From Microbispora catharanthi (GTDB lineage: Bacteria; Actinomycetota; Actinomycetes; Streptosporangiales; Streptosporangiaceae), in contig NZ_VDMA02000015.1 of assembly GCF_006334915.2 (NCBI RefSeq), positions 62,001 to 126,000 of the forward strand: 64,000 nucleotides of DNA, written 5' to 3'. The notes under the pieces are model-generated. The model was given only the letters and a program-made list of their open reading frames with translations. It searched no databases and had not been told where the DNA came from. How positions within the stretch are numbered: the first letter of the stretch is position 1; each line of letters begins with the position of its first letter. The translations under genes were made by a program, and so were the position numbers. This document shows, piece by piece, positions 44,061 through 53,600 of this stretch.

Positions 44061-44145
44061 CACCGGTCAGTCCATCCGTGAACCGGTTAAGGGTCAAGGT
44101 CCGTCTCACCGGATGGACGGACCGGACACGCCCGCCGGTGACCGC

Positions 44146-44514
44146 TCAGGCCGCGACGGCGCTCTGCACGACCTGCTCCTTCAGCGGCGCCAGGGCTCCG
44201 GCGACGGAGCCGATCGTCTCGGTGTCGACGCCGCACGACTCCAACGCCCCGACCAGGTGGGAGACCACGTGCTCGAACTCCTCCGCCGTGATGCCGAGCC
44301 CGGCGTGCGCCTCGTCCATCGACTTGCCCCGGTATTCCTGGGGACCACCGAGCGCGGCGGCGACGAAGCTGCGCTGGTGCGCCTTGAGCTTGGCCATGTC
44401 GACGCCCGCGAAGTAGCCCCGCAGCATCGGATCGGCGACGACCCGCGTGTAGAACTCGTCGACCACGGCCGCGACCGCGTCCGAACCGCCGATGTGATCG
44501 AAGATGGACGCCAT
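44146..44514 (-). CDS. Group I truncated haemoglobin
   Basis: 122 residues from ATG at 44514 behind GGAGGAAAG. The 2/2 globin features of trHbN are clear: SIFDHIGGSDAVAAVVDEFYTRVVADPML, then FVAAALGGPQEYRGKSMDEAHAGLGI (Gly-Gly kink and proximal-His region) and EEFEHVVSHLVGAL. It binds haem and usually detoxifies nitric oxide or handles oxygen. An inverted repeat (44070-44078 with 44110-44118) follows it and may end its message. Confidence 0.93.
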   Translation of the reverse strand: MASIFDHIGGSDAVAAVVDEFYTRVVADPMLRGYFAGVDMAKLKAHQRSFVAAALGGPQEYRGKSMDEAHAGLGITAEEFEHVVSHLVGALESCGVDTETIGSVAGALAPLKEQVVQSAVAA

Positions 44515-44897
44515 AGCGCTTTCCTCCCGCGTGTGCGTGACCTCGTCGCCCACGATGATCGCCACTCTTCGTTACGTCCCGATTACCACTCGGGAATACG
44601 TACGTAGCCGGGCACTCACGCGGTCGACACGATCGAAAAGGCCGCAGGCAGGGGGCGGGTGCGGGTGCCGGTTGTTGCTCCAAGTAGTTGATTCTTCCTA
44701 CTGGCGACGCGAGCGAGGCGGGGATAAGTTCCCACGCGGGAGGACGTTTTCGCCTTGCGAGACAGAAAAGCGTCAGTCAAATCCGGAAACGGTTCGCTCT
44801 CGAAATACCGAGCTATTTCGGGGTTGCCGCGCTTTAGGGCGATGTCTACCTTTGACATCAAACATGGCTCGGGGGCGGGCGGCAGTGGGGGGGCGGC
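44515..44897. other. 383-base spacer with two inverted repeats
   Basis: Divergent promoters for the globin and the WXG100-like operon should lie here. CGAAAT-ACCGAGCT-ATTTCG (44801-44820) and GATGTC-TACCTTT-GACATC (44841-44859) are perfect short inverted repeats in the 100 bases before the WXG100-like gene. No RNA gene is recognised. Confidence 0.5.
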
Positions 44898-45206
44898 GTG
44901 GCGGAAGAGATGGTGCCCAACCCTCGCCACGCACAACTGGTGGAACTTCTCAAAGAGGTGCACAACCGATCGCAGGAGGTCGGGCAGGCATACCAGCGCG
45001 TCTACGCGTCGATGCAGTCGGGCAAGGTCTGGACGGGACCGACCGCCGCAAAATGGACGACCGAGGTCGCGGACCGGCATCACCGCCTGGCGCAGCTCGT
45101 ACGGCAGATGACCCACGCGATCGAGGAGGAACTACACCGGCACCCGGCGATGGTGACCCGTTCCCAGGCCGAGCTCATCCGCCGTCAGCTGACCGGACGC
45201 CCCTGA
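44898..45206 (+). CDS. WXG100-like small helical protein
   Basis: 102 residues from a GTG at 44898. Two predicted helices flank a VWTGPTAAKW turn at residues 44-53, giving the W-x-G of the WXG100/ESX fold, and the tail is helical. It lies 21 bases before a large helical protein gene. Such small proteins are usually partners or leaders for type VII-like export; no ESX ATPase is in this window. Confidence 0.7.
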   Translation: MAEEMVPNPRHAQLVELLKEVHNRSQEVGQAYQRVYASMQSGKVWTGPTAAKWTTEVADRHHRLAQLVRQMTHAIEEELHRHPAMVTRSQAELIRRQLTGRP

Positions 45207-45227
45207 CCCCGAGCCACGGAAGGACCG

Positions 45228-47183
45228 ATGACATCCCCCAGCGGCGACTTCTGCGGCATCGACCCGGCGGCGATGAACGCCATGGCGGCCGACCTACGCC
45301 GGGCGGCCGACCGGCTCACCTCCTTCGCCACCGACTTCGAGGGGCTCTTCCGGGCGAACGGAGTGAGCACCACACCACTCGCGCAGATCGCCGCCATCGC
45401 CGACTGGGGCAGAAGCCAGGCCCCCACGCTGTCCGAGCGGGCCGAGCTGATCAAGGCGCTGAACGGGACCGGCGACCACACCTTCGCCCGCCTGCCCGAC
45501 GCGCTGGACAGCTTCGCGGCCGGCCACGGCCTGGGCCTCATGTACGGCACCGACATCCTCACCAACCCCGCCACCAGCGTCGAGACCAAGGGTGAGCTCG
45601 CCCACCAGCACATCAAAGAGATCGCCGCGCTGGCCAAGGATCCCGCTGCGGCTGCGGCGTTCTTCGCCACGCTGCCGGCAAGGGTGCGCAACGCACTGCC
45701 CAACCTGCTCATGAATACCGGCAGCCCCACCGCCAAGCAGGATCTGTCCGCCTTCAGCGCCGCCCTCGGCGCCGCGCTACGCGCGCCCGGAGTCCCGGCG
45801 ATGGAGAAGGTGAAGGCCGAGCTGGTGAGCAAACCGGCAAACCGGAGCGTGGCGTGGAACCGGCTCGCGCTGCTGGCGGGGGCGAAGGCTCCGACGGACG
45901 TCCGCGTGGCCGCCGCCCGCGCACTCGCTCTGGACGACTTCGTGAAGAACCCCCGCCAGGACCGGACCGGCGCCGGACTCGACGAGACCAGGACGTACGG
46001 CTACTCCCCCGACACCGTCGCCCTCGCGCTGGAAGTCCTCGTCGGGGACGGCAAGGCCGCCCGCACCGCCTTCGCTCAAATGGGCGGCGACGGGGTCAAG
46101 CTCACCCAGGTCGAGAAGATGAAGCGGTTCCTGGACTACGCCAAGTCCCACGGCACCGGTGACCAGGTCGCCGACGCCCTGGGCCGGGTGATGGAATCAG
46201 GCAGCGAGGCCACGACGGAGAAGCCGGGCAAGCACTCGGCGGAGGCCGCCGCGTTCGCCCTGGACGCGATCCTGGCGGCCGGCTCCTTCGGCAAGGATCT
46301 CCCGAACTCCGCCCGGGACTCCATGGCCTCGATCGCCACGTCGTACATCCACGAACTCGCCTCCGGCGCCCGCTTCGACAAGGCCGCCTACCGCACCTCC
46401 GGCAGGCCCCGGCCCGACGAGTGGCTGCCGATTCCCGGCGTCACCCCCGCGTTCTACTTGAGCCCGGGAGACACCTACCGCTTCCTCCAGACGTTCGCCG
46501 GAGAGGAGCGGCTCACCGATGACTTCGACAAGACCGCGGCCCTCTTCCGCTACGACATCCTGACGAACGCAGCTCGGCTGGAAGCCAATGGAAAGAGCGG
46601 TCATCTTGAACGTGCCTCGCAGATGTTCGGCGATCTCGGCGGGCTCGAGTTCAAGGCGGCGCTCGAGGTTCGCGGCGAGAAGGACGCCACGGACAGCCTG
46701 ATTCGGGATCTCACCAAGAACACCATGGGTCTGGGCATCGACCAGATTCCGATAGCGGGCACTCTCATCGAGACAGGCTGGACGCTGACGAAAACTTACG
46801 GTGTGAGCAAATTGCTGGACAACTGGGCCGCTGGTTTCGAAACCCGCGTCCAGGCGCTGACCGAAGCTCGGGCGAATACCACTCTCCGACAGAAGTACGA
46901 CATGGCATACCTGCTGTATGACGCAGGTTACCCGGCAAGTAAGCCACCGGCCGAGCTGATCAGCACGAAAACCGGCCGCCTCAAAACATTCGACGAATTT
47001 ATGATTGAGGCCAAGCAGGAGGCGATCCATACCGGAAAAAGCTGGGAGAGTGTCCTGCGCACGAAGCTGACCCCATACGAACGATGGATGGACAGCAACG
47101 AAGCCCTCGACAAACAGATCGAGAGGTCCTCACGCGCGCAGACCAGCGAGCTGGCCAAGGAACTCATCCGCACTTGGGGCTGA
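45228..47183 (+). CDS. Large helical WXG-associated protein, function unknown
   Basis: 651 residues behind GGAAGGACCG. The start DPAAMNAMAADLRRAADRLTSFATDFEGLF is ESX-substrate-like. The middle is almost all Ala-rich helix, with ordered blocks such as ALALEVLVGDGKAARTAFAQMGGDGVKLTQVEKMKRFLDYA. A glycine/alanine stretch, GLGIDQIPIAGTLIETGWTLTKTYGVSKLL (about 500-530), could touch a membrane. The overall layout resembles DUF6571-type actinomycete proteins (recall, not verified). The C-terminus shows no toxin motif. The last 200 residues are lower in GC than the start. Confidence 0.75.
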   Translation: MTSPSGDFCGIDPAAMNAMAADLRRAADRLTSFATDFEGLFRANGVSTTPLAQIAAIADWGRSQAPTLSERAELIKALNGTGDHTFARLPDALDSFAAGHGLGLMYGTDILTNPATSVETKGELAHQHIKEIAALAKDPAAAAAFFATLPARVRNALPNLLMNTGSPTAKQDLSAFSAALGAALRAPGVPAMEKVKAELVSKPANRSVAWNRLALLAGAKAPTDVRVAAARALALDDFVKNPRQDRTGAGLDETRTYGYSPDTVALALEVLVGDGKAARTAFAQMGGDGVKLTQVEKMKRFLDYAKSHGTGDQVADALGRVMESGSEATTEKPGKHSAEAAAFALDAILAAGSFGKDLPNSARDSMASIATSYIHELASGARFDKAAYRTSGRPRPDEWLPIPGVTPAFYLSPGDTYRFLQTFAGEERLTDDFDKTAALFRYDILTNAARLEANGKSGHLERASQMFGDLGGLEFKAALEVRGEKDATDSLIRDLTKNTMGLGIDQIPIAGTLIETGWTLTKTYGVSKLLDNWAAGFETRVQALTEARANTTLRQKYDMAYLLYDAGYPASKPPAELISTKTGRLKTFDEFMIEAKQEAIHTGKSWESVLRTKLTPYERWMDSNEALDKQIERSSRAQTSELAKELIRTWG

Positions 47184-47185
47184 CC

Positions 47186-47665
47186 CTAGGACTTTGGCAG
47201 GCAGTCGGTCTTGGCGACCAACCGCCAGGTTGGCGACTCGGGCACCACGATCACCTTGACAGTGATGCCGGGAACATCCTTCCTGCCTTCGATCAATCGC
47301 GCGTCCCTCCAGTCCAACTGCGACAAGTCATAGGTCATCTTGTACTGGAGAAATGAGGAGAGAGTGTTCTCCATCACCCGCTCAGCCTGGTCAAGGTGAC
47401 TGTCCACGTCTGAGTCTTCACGTTCGTAGTCTGCGGTTACCCGTAGCACCCGCTGAAACTTGCCTTTATCACAGGGAAGATCCCTGTCGGGGCGCTCCAC
47501 GATCCGCAGCTTGCTGTACGGCTTCTTCAAAAGACTGTCGGTCTGCAGGCGTTGTAGGTCTTTCTGGAGCTCCGTGGTGGCCGCCTGCAGGGTCGGGCCG
47601 GTACCACAACCCGAAACGACCCAGCCGACCAGGAGAAACGCCACGGCCATCCCCGCAACGCGCAC
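47186..47665 (-). CDS. Small lipoprotein, unrecognised
   Basis: 159 residues from GTG at 47665 behind GGAGGTAGCG. A hydrophobic leader ends in a lipobox (VVSGC, Cys about 20). The mature part has a coiled-coil start (ATTELQKDLQRLQTDSLLKK), two further cysteines and a strand-rich end. It converges on the large WXG-associated gene with a gap of only two bases. A functional link (immunity or anchor) is possible but not shown. Confidence 0.72.
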   Translation of the reverse strand: MRVAGMAVAFLLVGWVVSGCGTGPTLQAATTELQKDLQRLQTDSLLKKPYSKLRIVERPDRDLPCDKGKFQRVLRVTADYEREDSDVDSHLDQAERVMENTLSSFLQYKMTYDLSQLDWRDARLIEGRKDVPGITVKVIVVPESPTWRLVAKTDCLPKS

Positions 47666-47824
47666 GTCGCTACCTCCAGCAGCCGGCAGACAGATAAAGC
47701 AATCTTGACCCAGATCCTCGCCCCTCGTCATCCCGTCAAATGAATCGGTCACGCATGTGGATTACGGCTCGATGTGCCGACACCTCGTCCCGGCGATCGC
47801 TCCCTCATGCCTTCGGAAAGACGA

Positions 47825-47860
47825 GACGGTGCCCGGCCCCCGATGGGCGCGGGCACCGTC
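47825..47860. terminator. Hairpin after the xylanase gene
   Basis: GACGGTGCCCG (47825-47835) pairs perfectly with CGGGCACCGTC (47850-47860), loop 14 bases. It lies 10 bases beyond the xylanase stop on the minus strand; no T-run. Confidence 0.7.
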
Positions 47861-47870
47861 GTGGGGAGGG

Positions 47871-48926
47871 TCAGTGCCTTCCGGCGCCGCTCAGGGCGTC
47901 GCGGATCGCGTAGTAGGCCGGCTTGGGCTGGAGGTTCTCGTCGTACGGCAGGGCCGCGCCCTCACCCTGGAAGACGGCGGGGATCCAGGAGTACTTGTCG
48001 GTGTAGTCCCAGATCGTGATGCCGACACAGCGGCGGACGGCGAGGCACGCCTTGGTCACCCTGGAGTACCAGTCGGCCTGGGTCGCGAGCTTGGCCTCGT
48101 CGGCCGGCACGTACATGCGGATGTCCAGCTCGGTGATGGCCACGTCCACGCCGAGGTCGGCGAAGCGCTGCAGGTTCTGCTGGAGCGTGTCCGGATAGCC
48201 GTACTGCAGCGCGAGGTGTCCCTGGAAACCGACGCCGTCGATCGGCACGCCCTGGGCCTTGAGCTGCTTCACGAGGTTGTAGTACGCGTCGCTCTTCGGC
48301 CCGATCGCCTCGAGGTTGTAGTCGTTCAGGTAGAGCTTGGCGTGCGGGTCGGCCTGGCGCGCCCAGCGCAGCGCGTCGGCGATGTAGCCGGGACCGAGCG
48401 TCCGATAGAAGATCGTGTCGCGGTAGGTGCCGTCCTCGTTGAACGCCTCGTTGACGACGTCCCAGGAGTAGACCTTGCCCCGGTAGTGGCGGGCCTCCGT
48501 GAGGATGTGGTTCTTGAGGATCGCGCGGAGCTCGTCGGCGGTGAAGGTGCCGTTGGTCAGCCAGTCGGGGAGCTGGTTGTGCCAGACCAGCGTGTGCGCC
48601 CGAAAGGACATGTGGTGCTTGCGGGCGAAGTCGAGCACCTGGTCACCCTGGGTGAAGTCGAACACCCCCTGCTGCGGCTCGGTGGCGTACCACTTGAGCG
48701 CGTTGCCCGCGGTGGTGGAGTTGAACTCGCTGCCGAGGATCTTGAGGTACGCCGCGTCGGAGAACTCGGGGTTGTCGGTGGCCGAGCCGAGGTAGCGGTG
48801 CGAGGCGGCGGCCAGCTCACCCAGAGTCTTGTCGTGATGCCGATCGGGATGGGCGGAGGCGGGGGCCGCCGCGAGCGCGGTGACGAGCCCGGCCGCGGCG
48901 AGGGCCGCGGCGAATCTGTGCAGCAT
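47871..48926 (-). CDS. Secreted GH10 endo-beta-1,4-xylanase
   Basis: 351 residues from ATG at 48926 behind GGAGGACC. Signal peptide 1-25 (APASA). Single catalytic domain with GSEFNSTTAGNALKW, HTLVWHNQLPDW, acid/base WDVVNEAFNE (E160) and nucleophile AITELDIRM (E266). No binding module, so it probably works on soluble or accessible xylan. A CGAAAC-TTTTCG element lies 70 bases upstream of the start. Confidence 0.95.
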   Translation of the reverse strand: MLHRFAAALAAAGLVTALAAAPASAHPDRHHDKTLGELAAASHRYLGSATDNPEFSDAAYLKILGSEFNSTTAGNALKWYATEPQQGVFDFTQGDQVLDFARKHHMSFRAHTLVWHNQLPDWLTNGTFTADELRAILKNHILTEARHYRGKVYSWDVVNEAFNEDGTYRDTIFYRTLGPGYIADALRWARQADPHAKLYLNDYNLEAIGPKSDAYYNLVKQLKAQGVPIDGVGFQGHLALQYGYPDTLQQNLQRFADLGVDVAITELDIRMYVPADEAKLATQADWYSRVTKACLAVRRCVGITIWDYTDKYSWIPAVFQGEGAALPYDENLQPKPAYYAIRDALSGAGRH

Positions 48927-48995
48927 GAGGAAGGTCCTCCGGTCGGGGGTACGTGGTCGGACGTCCAGATGCACGAGCCGGGAGTGTTCCGCAAG

Positions 48996-49009
48996 TCGAA
49001 ACTTTTCGA
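48996..49009. promoter_or_regulatory. TCGAAACTTTTCGA element upstream of GH10 gene
   Basis: A 14-base near-palindrome (one mismatched central pair). GAAA-TTTC elements of this sort are known upstream of actinomycete xylanase genes, as I recall. It shares its core with elements at 25531 and 56275. Confidence 0.6.
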
Positions 49010-49299
49010 AACAATCCCCTAACTTTCTGTTGACGTACCCTATGAATCGACCTGTCTCGGGTCAATACCGGAGGACAAATCCGAGAATTACCAGCAAAAA
49101 CACCAGAAGAGAGCCGACAACGAACGCATCCCTGTCCGAAAGTTTCAGCGAGAGAGGCCGTTGAGGGACCCTGGTCGCGGCGCGCGGGGCAGGGCGGCGA
49201 CGTACGTCGTCCACTCCTCGTAGTGCCAGCGGGGCACGCAGGCGCATCCGGTGAAGCGGAAGTCGGCGAGCGGCGGTCCCGGGACACCGGCTCGGGCTC

Positions 49300-49331
49300 G
49301 AGGGCCGGGCTCGCGCACGAGCCCGGCCCTC
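49300..49331. terminator. 14-bp perfect hairpin
   Basis: GAGGGCCGGGCTCG-CGCA-CGAGCCCGGCCCTC has a fully paired 14-bp stem and a 4-base loop. It lies 6 bases beyond the stop of the minus-strand AMIN/GerMN-like gene. Confidence 0.85.
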
Positions 49332-49337
49332 TCGTCG

Positions 49338-50252
49338 TCACGGCTCCAGGCTCTCCGGAACGGAGTCGGAGTGCCCCTTCGGGCGTTCGGTGCGGCCGTG
49401 GGCGTCGTAGATCTTCACCCAGCGGATGCCGGGAAGCCGCTTGAGCGTGGGCATGATCTCGTCGGCGACGGTGAACGCCGACCCGCCGCTGCCGAGGGAA
49501 CCGGCGAGCCGCACGTGGGCCACCCCGTCCTGGACGACGACAGAACGGACGCCGGTGGCGCCCGAGGCGACGAAGCGCAGCCCCTTGGCGTACTCCGCCC
49601 GCGTGGGCCCGGCGAACAGCCGCTGGAGGGCGCCGCGCGCCGTGGACGGCGGCGCCACCGGCCGCGACACCGCCGCCGTGTACGGCCGCCGTCCCGCCGC
49701 GTACGCCCGGGAGTCGAGGAAGTACGTCCGCACCGGCACCGTCCGGTAGGGCGTCTTGATGTCCACGACCACCCGGCTCGGATGCGTGAGGGTGTAGACG
49801 CGGTAGGACGCCTTCCTGCTCAGGCCGACGCCGAACGTGAGCTGCGCCTCGAAGTCGCCCGCGTTGACGACCTGGATCACGCCGGGCAGCGCGAAGGTCT
49901 CGCGGGCGGGCCCGTAGGTGGGGCGCCCGTTGTCGTCGTGGCCGGTCGCGCCGCCGAAGCGCAGCCCGAGGATCGCGTCACCGGCCACCGGGACCGTGCG
50001 GCCCGAGCCGTCGGCGATCAGCCGGGACACGTAGCCGGCGCCCCGCCGTGCCGGGAGCGGCCCGCGGAACTCGAAGACGACCCGGTCGAGTCCGGGCTGG
50101 TGCGAGGCGCGCACGTCGACCAGGGTCGCCACGCGCGGGGCGGCGTGAACGGCCCCGCTCGACGGGGCGGGTGTCGCGGCGGCCGGGGCCGCCAGCAGGC
50201 TCACCAGCGGCACGGCCAACGCCGCGAGCGAGCGCTTGGGGGGCAGAAACAT
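49338..50252 (-). CDS. Secreted AMIN-like/GerMN-like domain protein
   Basis: 304 residues. Signal peptide about 1-27. Residues 40-170 form a beta-rich AMIN-like region (TLVDVRASHQPGLDRVVFEFRG, LTHPSRVVVDIKTPY). A region at about 172-300 resembles GerMN (VRTYFLDSR, TARGALQRLFAGPTRAE, AFTVADEIMPTLKRLPGIRWVKIY). Such proteins bind cell-wall glycan and are thought to act in envelope maintenance. ATG at 50252 follows GAGGAGCCC. Confidence 0.82.
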   Translation of the reverse strand: MFLPPKRSLAALAVPLVSLLAAPAAATPAPSSGAVHAAPRVATLVDVRASHQPGLDRVVFEFRGPLPARRGAGYVSRLIADGSGRTVPVAGDAILGLRFGGATGHDDNGRPTYGPARETFALPGVIQVVNAGDFEAQLTFGVGLSRKASYRVYTLTHPSRVVVDIKTPYRTVPVRTYFLDSRAYAAGRRPYTAAVSRPVAPPSTARGALQRLFAGPTRAEYAKGLRFVASGATGVRSVVVQDGVAHVRLAGSLGSGGSAFTVADEIMPTLKRLPGIRWVKIYDAHGRTERPKGHSDSVPESLEP

Positions 50253-50690
50253 GAGGGCTCCTCTGCCGGGTTCCTTTCGCGAGTTGGGGGACCCGCGGGC
50301 GGGCGCAGGGCCGGTTCCGGACCGGCGCCCACTTGAAGTATCCCCAGGTGGGCCCGGCTTGGGGACGGGACAGACCTGTCACCTTCCACCCGGTTGTTCC
50401 GACCCATTGACGGCTCGGTGGCCCGTATGTAACATCTGGGCAACCTAATGTAAGAAATTTGCAGCTCTAAATCGAGACTTTGCGGTCCTCCGCAAGTTCC
50501 GGCAGGAAGCACTGCGTCCGTGCGCCCCGCCACCGTCACCTTTCGCATGAAAGGACACGAGGTGATGTCGGCCACGGCAGTGGGCAACCGGTCGCCGCCG
50601 CGACCCCAGCGAGCACCGATCTTCGAAATCCCCCCACGACCGCGGATCGGATGACCCGCCGGTCGGTTCCTGCCGGACAGAGGAACGCAA
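50253..50690. other. 438-base divergent spacer before GH87 gene
   Basis: AT-rich core at 50410-50480 with likely promoters. ACTTTGCGG-TCCT-CCGCAAGT (about 50477-50497) and CCTTTC-GCAT-GAAAGG (50539-50554, perfect) are hairpins or operators. No gene supported. Confidence 0.5.
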
Positions 50691-53600
50691 ATGTCGAAAA
50701 CGCATGTCCCGTTATTGCGCTTGATCGCTGTGGTGGCCGCGGCCTGCCTGCTCGCCGTGGCCGCGCCCCTCATCCCCGCCTCCGCCGCCGGCGGCCCCAA
50801 TCTCGCCGCCGGCCGCACCGTGACCACGAGCAGCAGCAACAGCCCGTACGCCGCGGGCAACCTCAACGACGGCAACCAGGGCACCTACTGGGAGAGCTCG
50901 AACAACGCCTTCCCGCAGTGGGCGCAGGTCGACCTCGGCAGCGCGACGAGCATCGACCAGGTCGTGCTCAAGCTGCCGGCGACGTGGGAGGCCCGCACCC
51001 AGACGCTGTCGGTGCAGGGCAGCACCGACGGGTCCTCCTTCGGCACGATCGTGAGCTCGGCCGGCCGCTCCTTCGCCCCCGGCTCGGGCAACGCGGTGAC
51101 GATCGGCTTCACCGCGACCACGACCCGGTACGTCCGGATCAACGTCACCGCCAACACCGCCTGGCCGGCCGCGCAGCTGTCCGAGATCGAGGTGTACGGC
51201 GCGGCCACCGCCTCCGGCAACCTCGCGCTCGGCAAGACCATGAAGGAGAGCGCGCACGCCGACGTGTACGGCGCGGGCAACGCCAACGACGGCAACCAGG
51301 CCACCTACTGGGAGAGCGCCAACAACGCCTTCCCCCAGTGGCTCCAGGTGGACCTCGGCGCCTCGACCGCGGTGAACAAGGTGGTGCTGAAGCTCCCGCC
51401 CACCTGGGAGGCCCGCACCGAGACGCTGGCCGTGCAGGGCGGCACCGACGGCACGAACTTCTCCACTCTCGCCGCCTCGGCGGGCCGCGCCTTCGACCCC
51501 GCGAGCGGCAACACGGTCACGATCGGCTTCTCCACCGCCAACGTCCGGTACGTCCGGATCAACGTGACCGCCAACACCGCCTGGCCGGCCGCGCAGGTCT
51601 CCGAGTTCGAGGTGTACGGCCCGGCGCCCACCGGTGACACCCAGGCCCCGACCGCGCCCTCGAACCTCGCCTACACCGAGCCCGGTGCCAACCAGATCAG
51701 GCTCACCTGGTCGGCCTCCACCGACAACGTCGGCGTCACCGGCTACGACGTCTACGCCAACGGGGTGCTGCGCACCAGCGTCGCCGGGAACGTCCTCACC
51801 TACACCGACACCCAGCCGGCCGACGCCACCGTGTCCTACTACGTGCGGGCCAAGGACGCGGCCGGCAACGAGTCGGCCGACAGCAACACGGTCACCCGCA
51901 AGGGCTCGACCGGTGACACCCAGGCCCCGACCGCTCCCGGCGGCCTCGCCTACACCGAGACCACGCCGGGGCAGGTCAAGCTCACCTGGACCGCCTCCAC
52001 CGACAACGTCGGCGTCACCGGCTACGACGTCTACGCGAACAACGTGCTGCGCGGCAGCGTCGCCGGAAACACCACCACCTACACCGACACGCAGCCCACC
52101 AGCGCCACCGTGTCCTACTACGTGCGGGCCAAGGACGCGGCCGGCAACGAGTCGATCAACAGCGACACCGTCACCCGCAACGGGTCGGGCGGCGGCTCGA
52201 ACATGGCCGTCGGCAAGCCGATCACCGCCTCCTCCTCCACGTTCACGTACGTCGCCACGAACGCGAACGACAACGACGTGGCGACCTACTGGGAGGGCGC
52301 CGGCGGCTCCTACCCGCAGACGCTGACCGTCCAGCTCGGGGCCAACGCGGTCGTGAGCTCGGTCGTGCTCAAGCTCAACCCCGACGCCGCCTGGTCCACC
52401 CGTACGCAGACGATCCAGGTGCTGGGCCGTGAGCAGAGCGCGTCGGGATTCACCAACCTGACCAGCGCGGCGGCCTACACCTTCAACCCGGCGACCGGCA
52501 ACACGGTGACGATTCCGGTCTCCGGCACGGTCGCCGACGTGCAGCTCAAGTTCACCGCCAACTCCGGCGCCCCGGCCGGGCAGGTCGCCGAGTTCCAGGT
52601 GATCGGCTCCCCGGCGCCCAACCCCGACCTGACCGTCACCGCGCTGTCGGCCTCCCCCGCCTCCCCGGTCGAGACCGACGCCGTCACGCTGTCGGCGACG
52701 GTGCGCAACACGGGCAGCCTCGGCTCCGGCGCCACCACCGTGAACTTCTACCTGGGCGGGACCAAGGCAGGCACCGCCTCGGTCGGCGCGCTCGCGGCCG
52801 GCGCCTCGGCCACCGTGACGGCGAACATCGGCCAGCGCGACGCGGGCAGCTACCCGCTGAGCGCCAAGGTCGACGAGTCGAACGCGGTGATCGAGCAGAA
52901 CGAGACCGACAACGCCTTCACCGCCTCCTCCCCGCTGGTCGTGAAGCCGGTGGACAGCTCCGACCTGGTGGCCTCCCCGGTGAGCTGGTCGCCCGGCAAC
53001 CCGGCGGGCGGCAGCACGGTGACGTTCACCGTGGCGATCAAGAACCAGGGCACGATCGCCTCGGCGGGCGGCGCCCACGGCATCACCCTCACGATCACCA
53101 ATGACTCGGGCACCGTGGTCAAGACGCTGACCGGCTCCTACAGCGGCGCGATCGCGGCCGGGTCCACCACCGGCCCGGTCAACCTGGGCACGTGGACGGC
53201 CGCCAACGGCAGATACACGGTGAAGACCGTGCTCGCCGCCGACGCCGGCGAGCTGCCGGTCAAGCAGGCCAACAACACCTCCACGCTGCCGTTCTTCGTC
53301 GGCCGCGGCGCGAACATGCCGTACGACATGTACGAGGCCGAGGACGGCGTGACCGGCGGCGGCGCGACGGTGGTCGGCCCGAACCGGACCATCGGCGACC
53401 TGGCCGGCGAGGCGTCCGGCCGCAAGGCCATCCGGCTCACCACCACCGGCAGCTACGTGGAGTGGACGACCAGGGCCGACACGAACACCCTGGTCACCCG
53501 CTTCTCCATCCCCGACGCGGCGGGCGGCGGCGGCACCGACGCCACGCTCGACGTCTACGTCAACGGCACCTTCCTCAAGGCGGTCAACCTGACCTCGAAG

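Larger units (their letters stand above)
48927..49337. other. 411-base spacer upstream of xylanase gene
   Basis: Holds the xylanase promoter region with its inverted element at 48996-49009 and an AT-rich patch to about 49140. On the minus strand, 49145-49280 has a coding-like frame ending FTGCACVPRWHYEEWTTYV then APRPGSLNGLSR and a stop, with no start: perhaps the tail of a lost gene. Another frame (49062-49150) ends in a hydrophobic helix (GSLLVFLLVILGFVLRY) but lacks a good start. Neither is called as a gene. Confidence 0.5.

Noticed and set aside
44070-44118. GTCCATCCG/CGGATGGAC inverted repeat as a riboswitch or small RNA
   Set aside because: Only one 9-bp helix with a 31-base loop; a weak terminator for the globin gene is a simpler reading.
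49062-49247. 61-codon minus-strand membrane peptide ending in a single helix
   Set aside because: Start lies in another coding-like frame and no ribosome site is seen; kept only as a note in the spacer entry.
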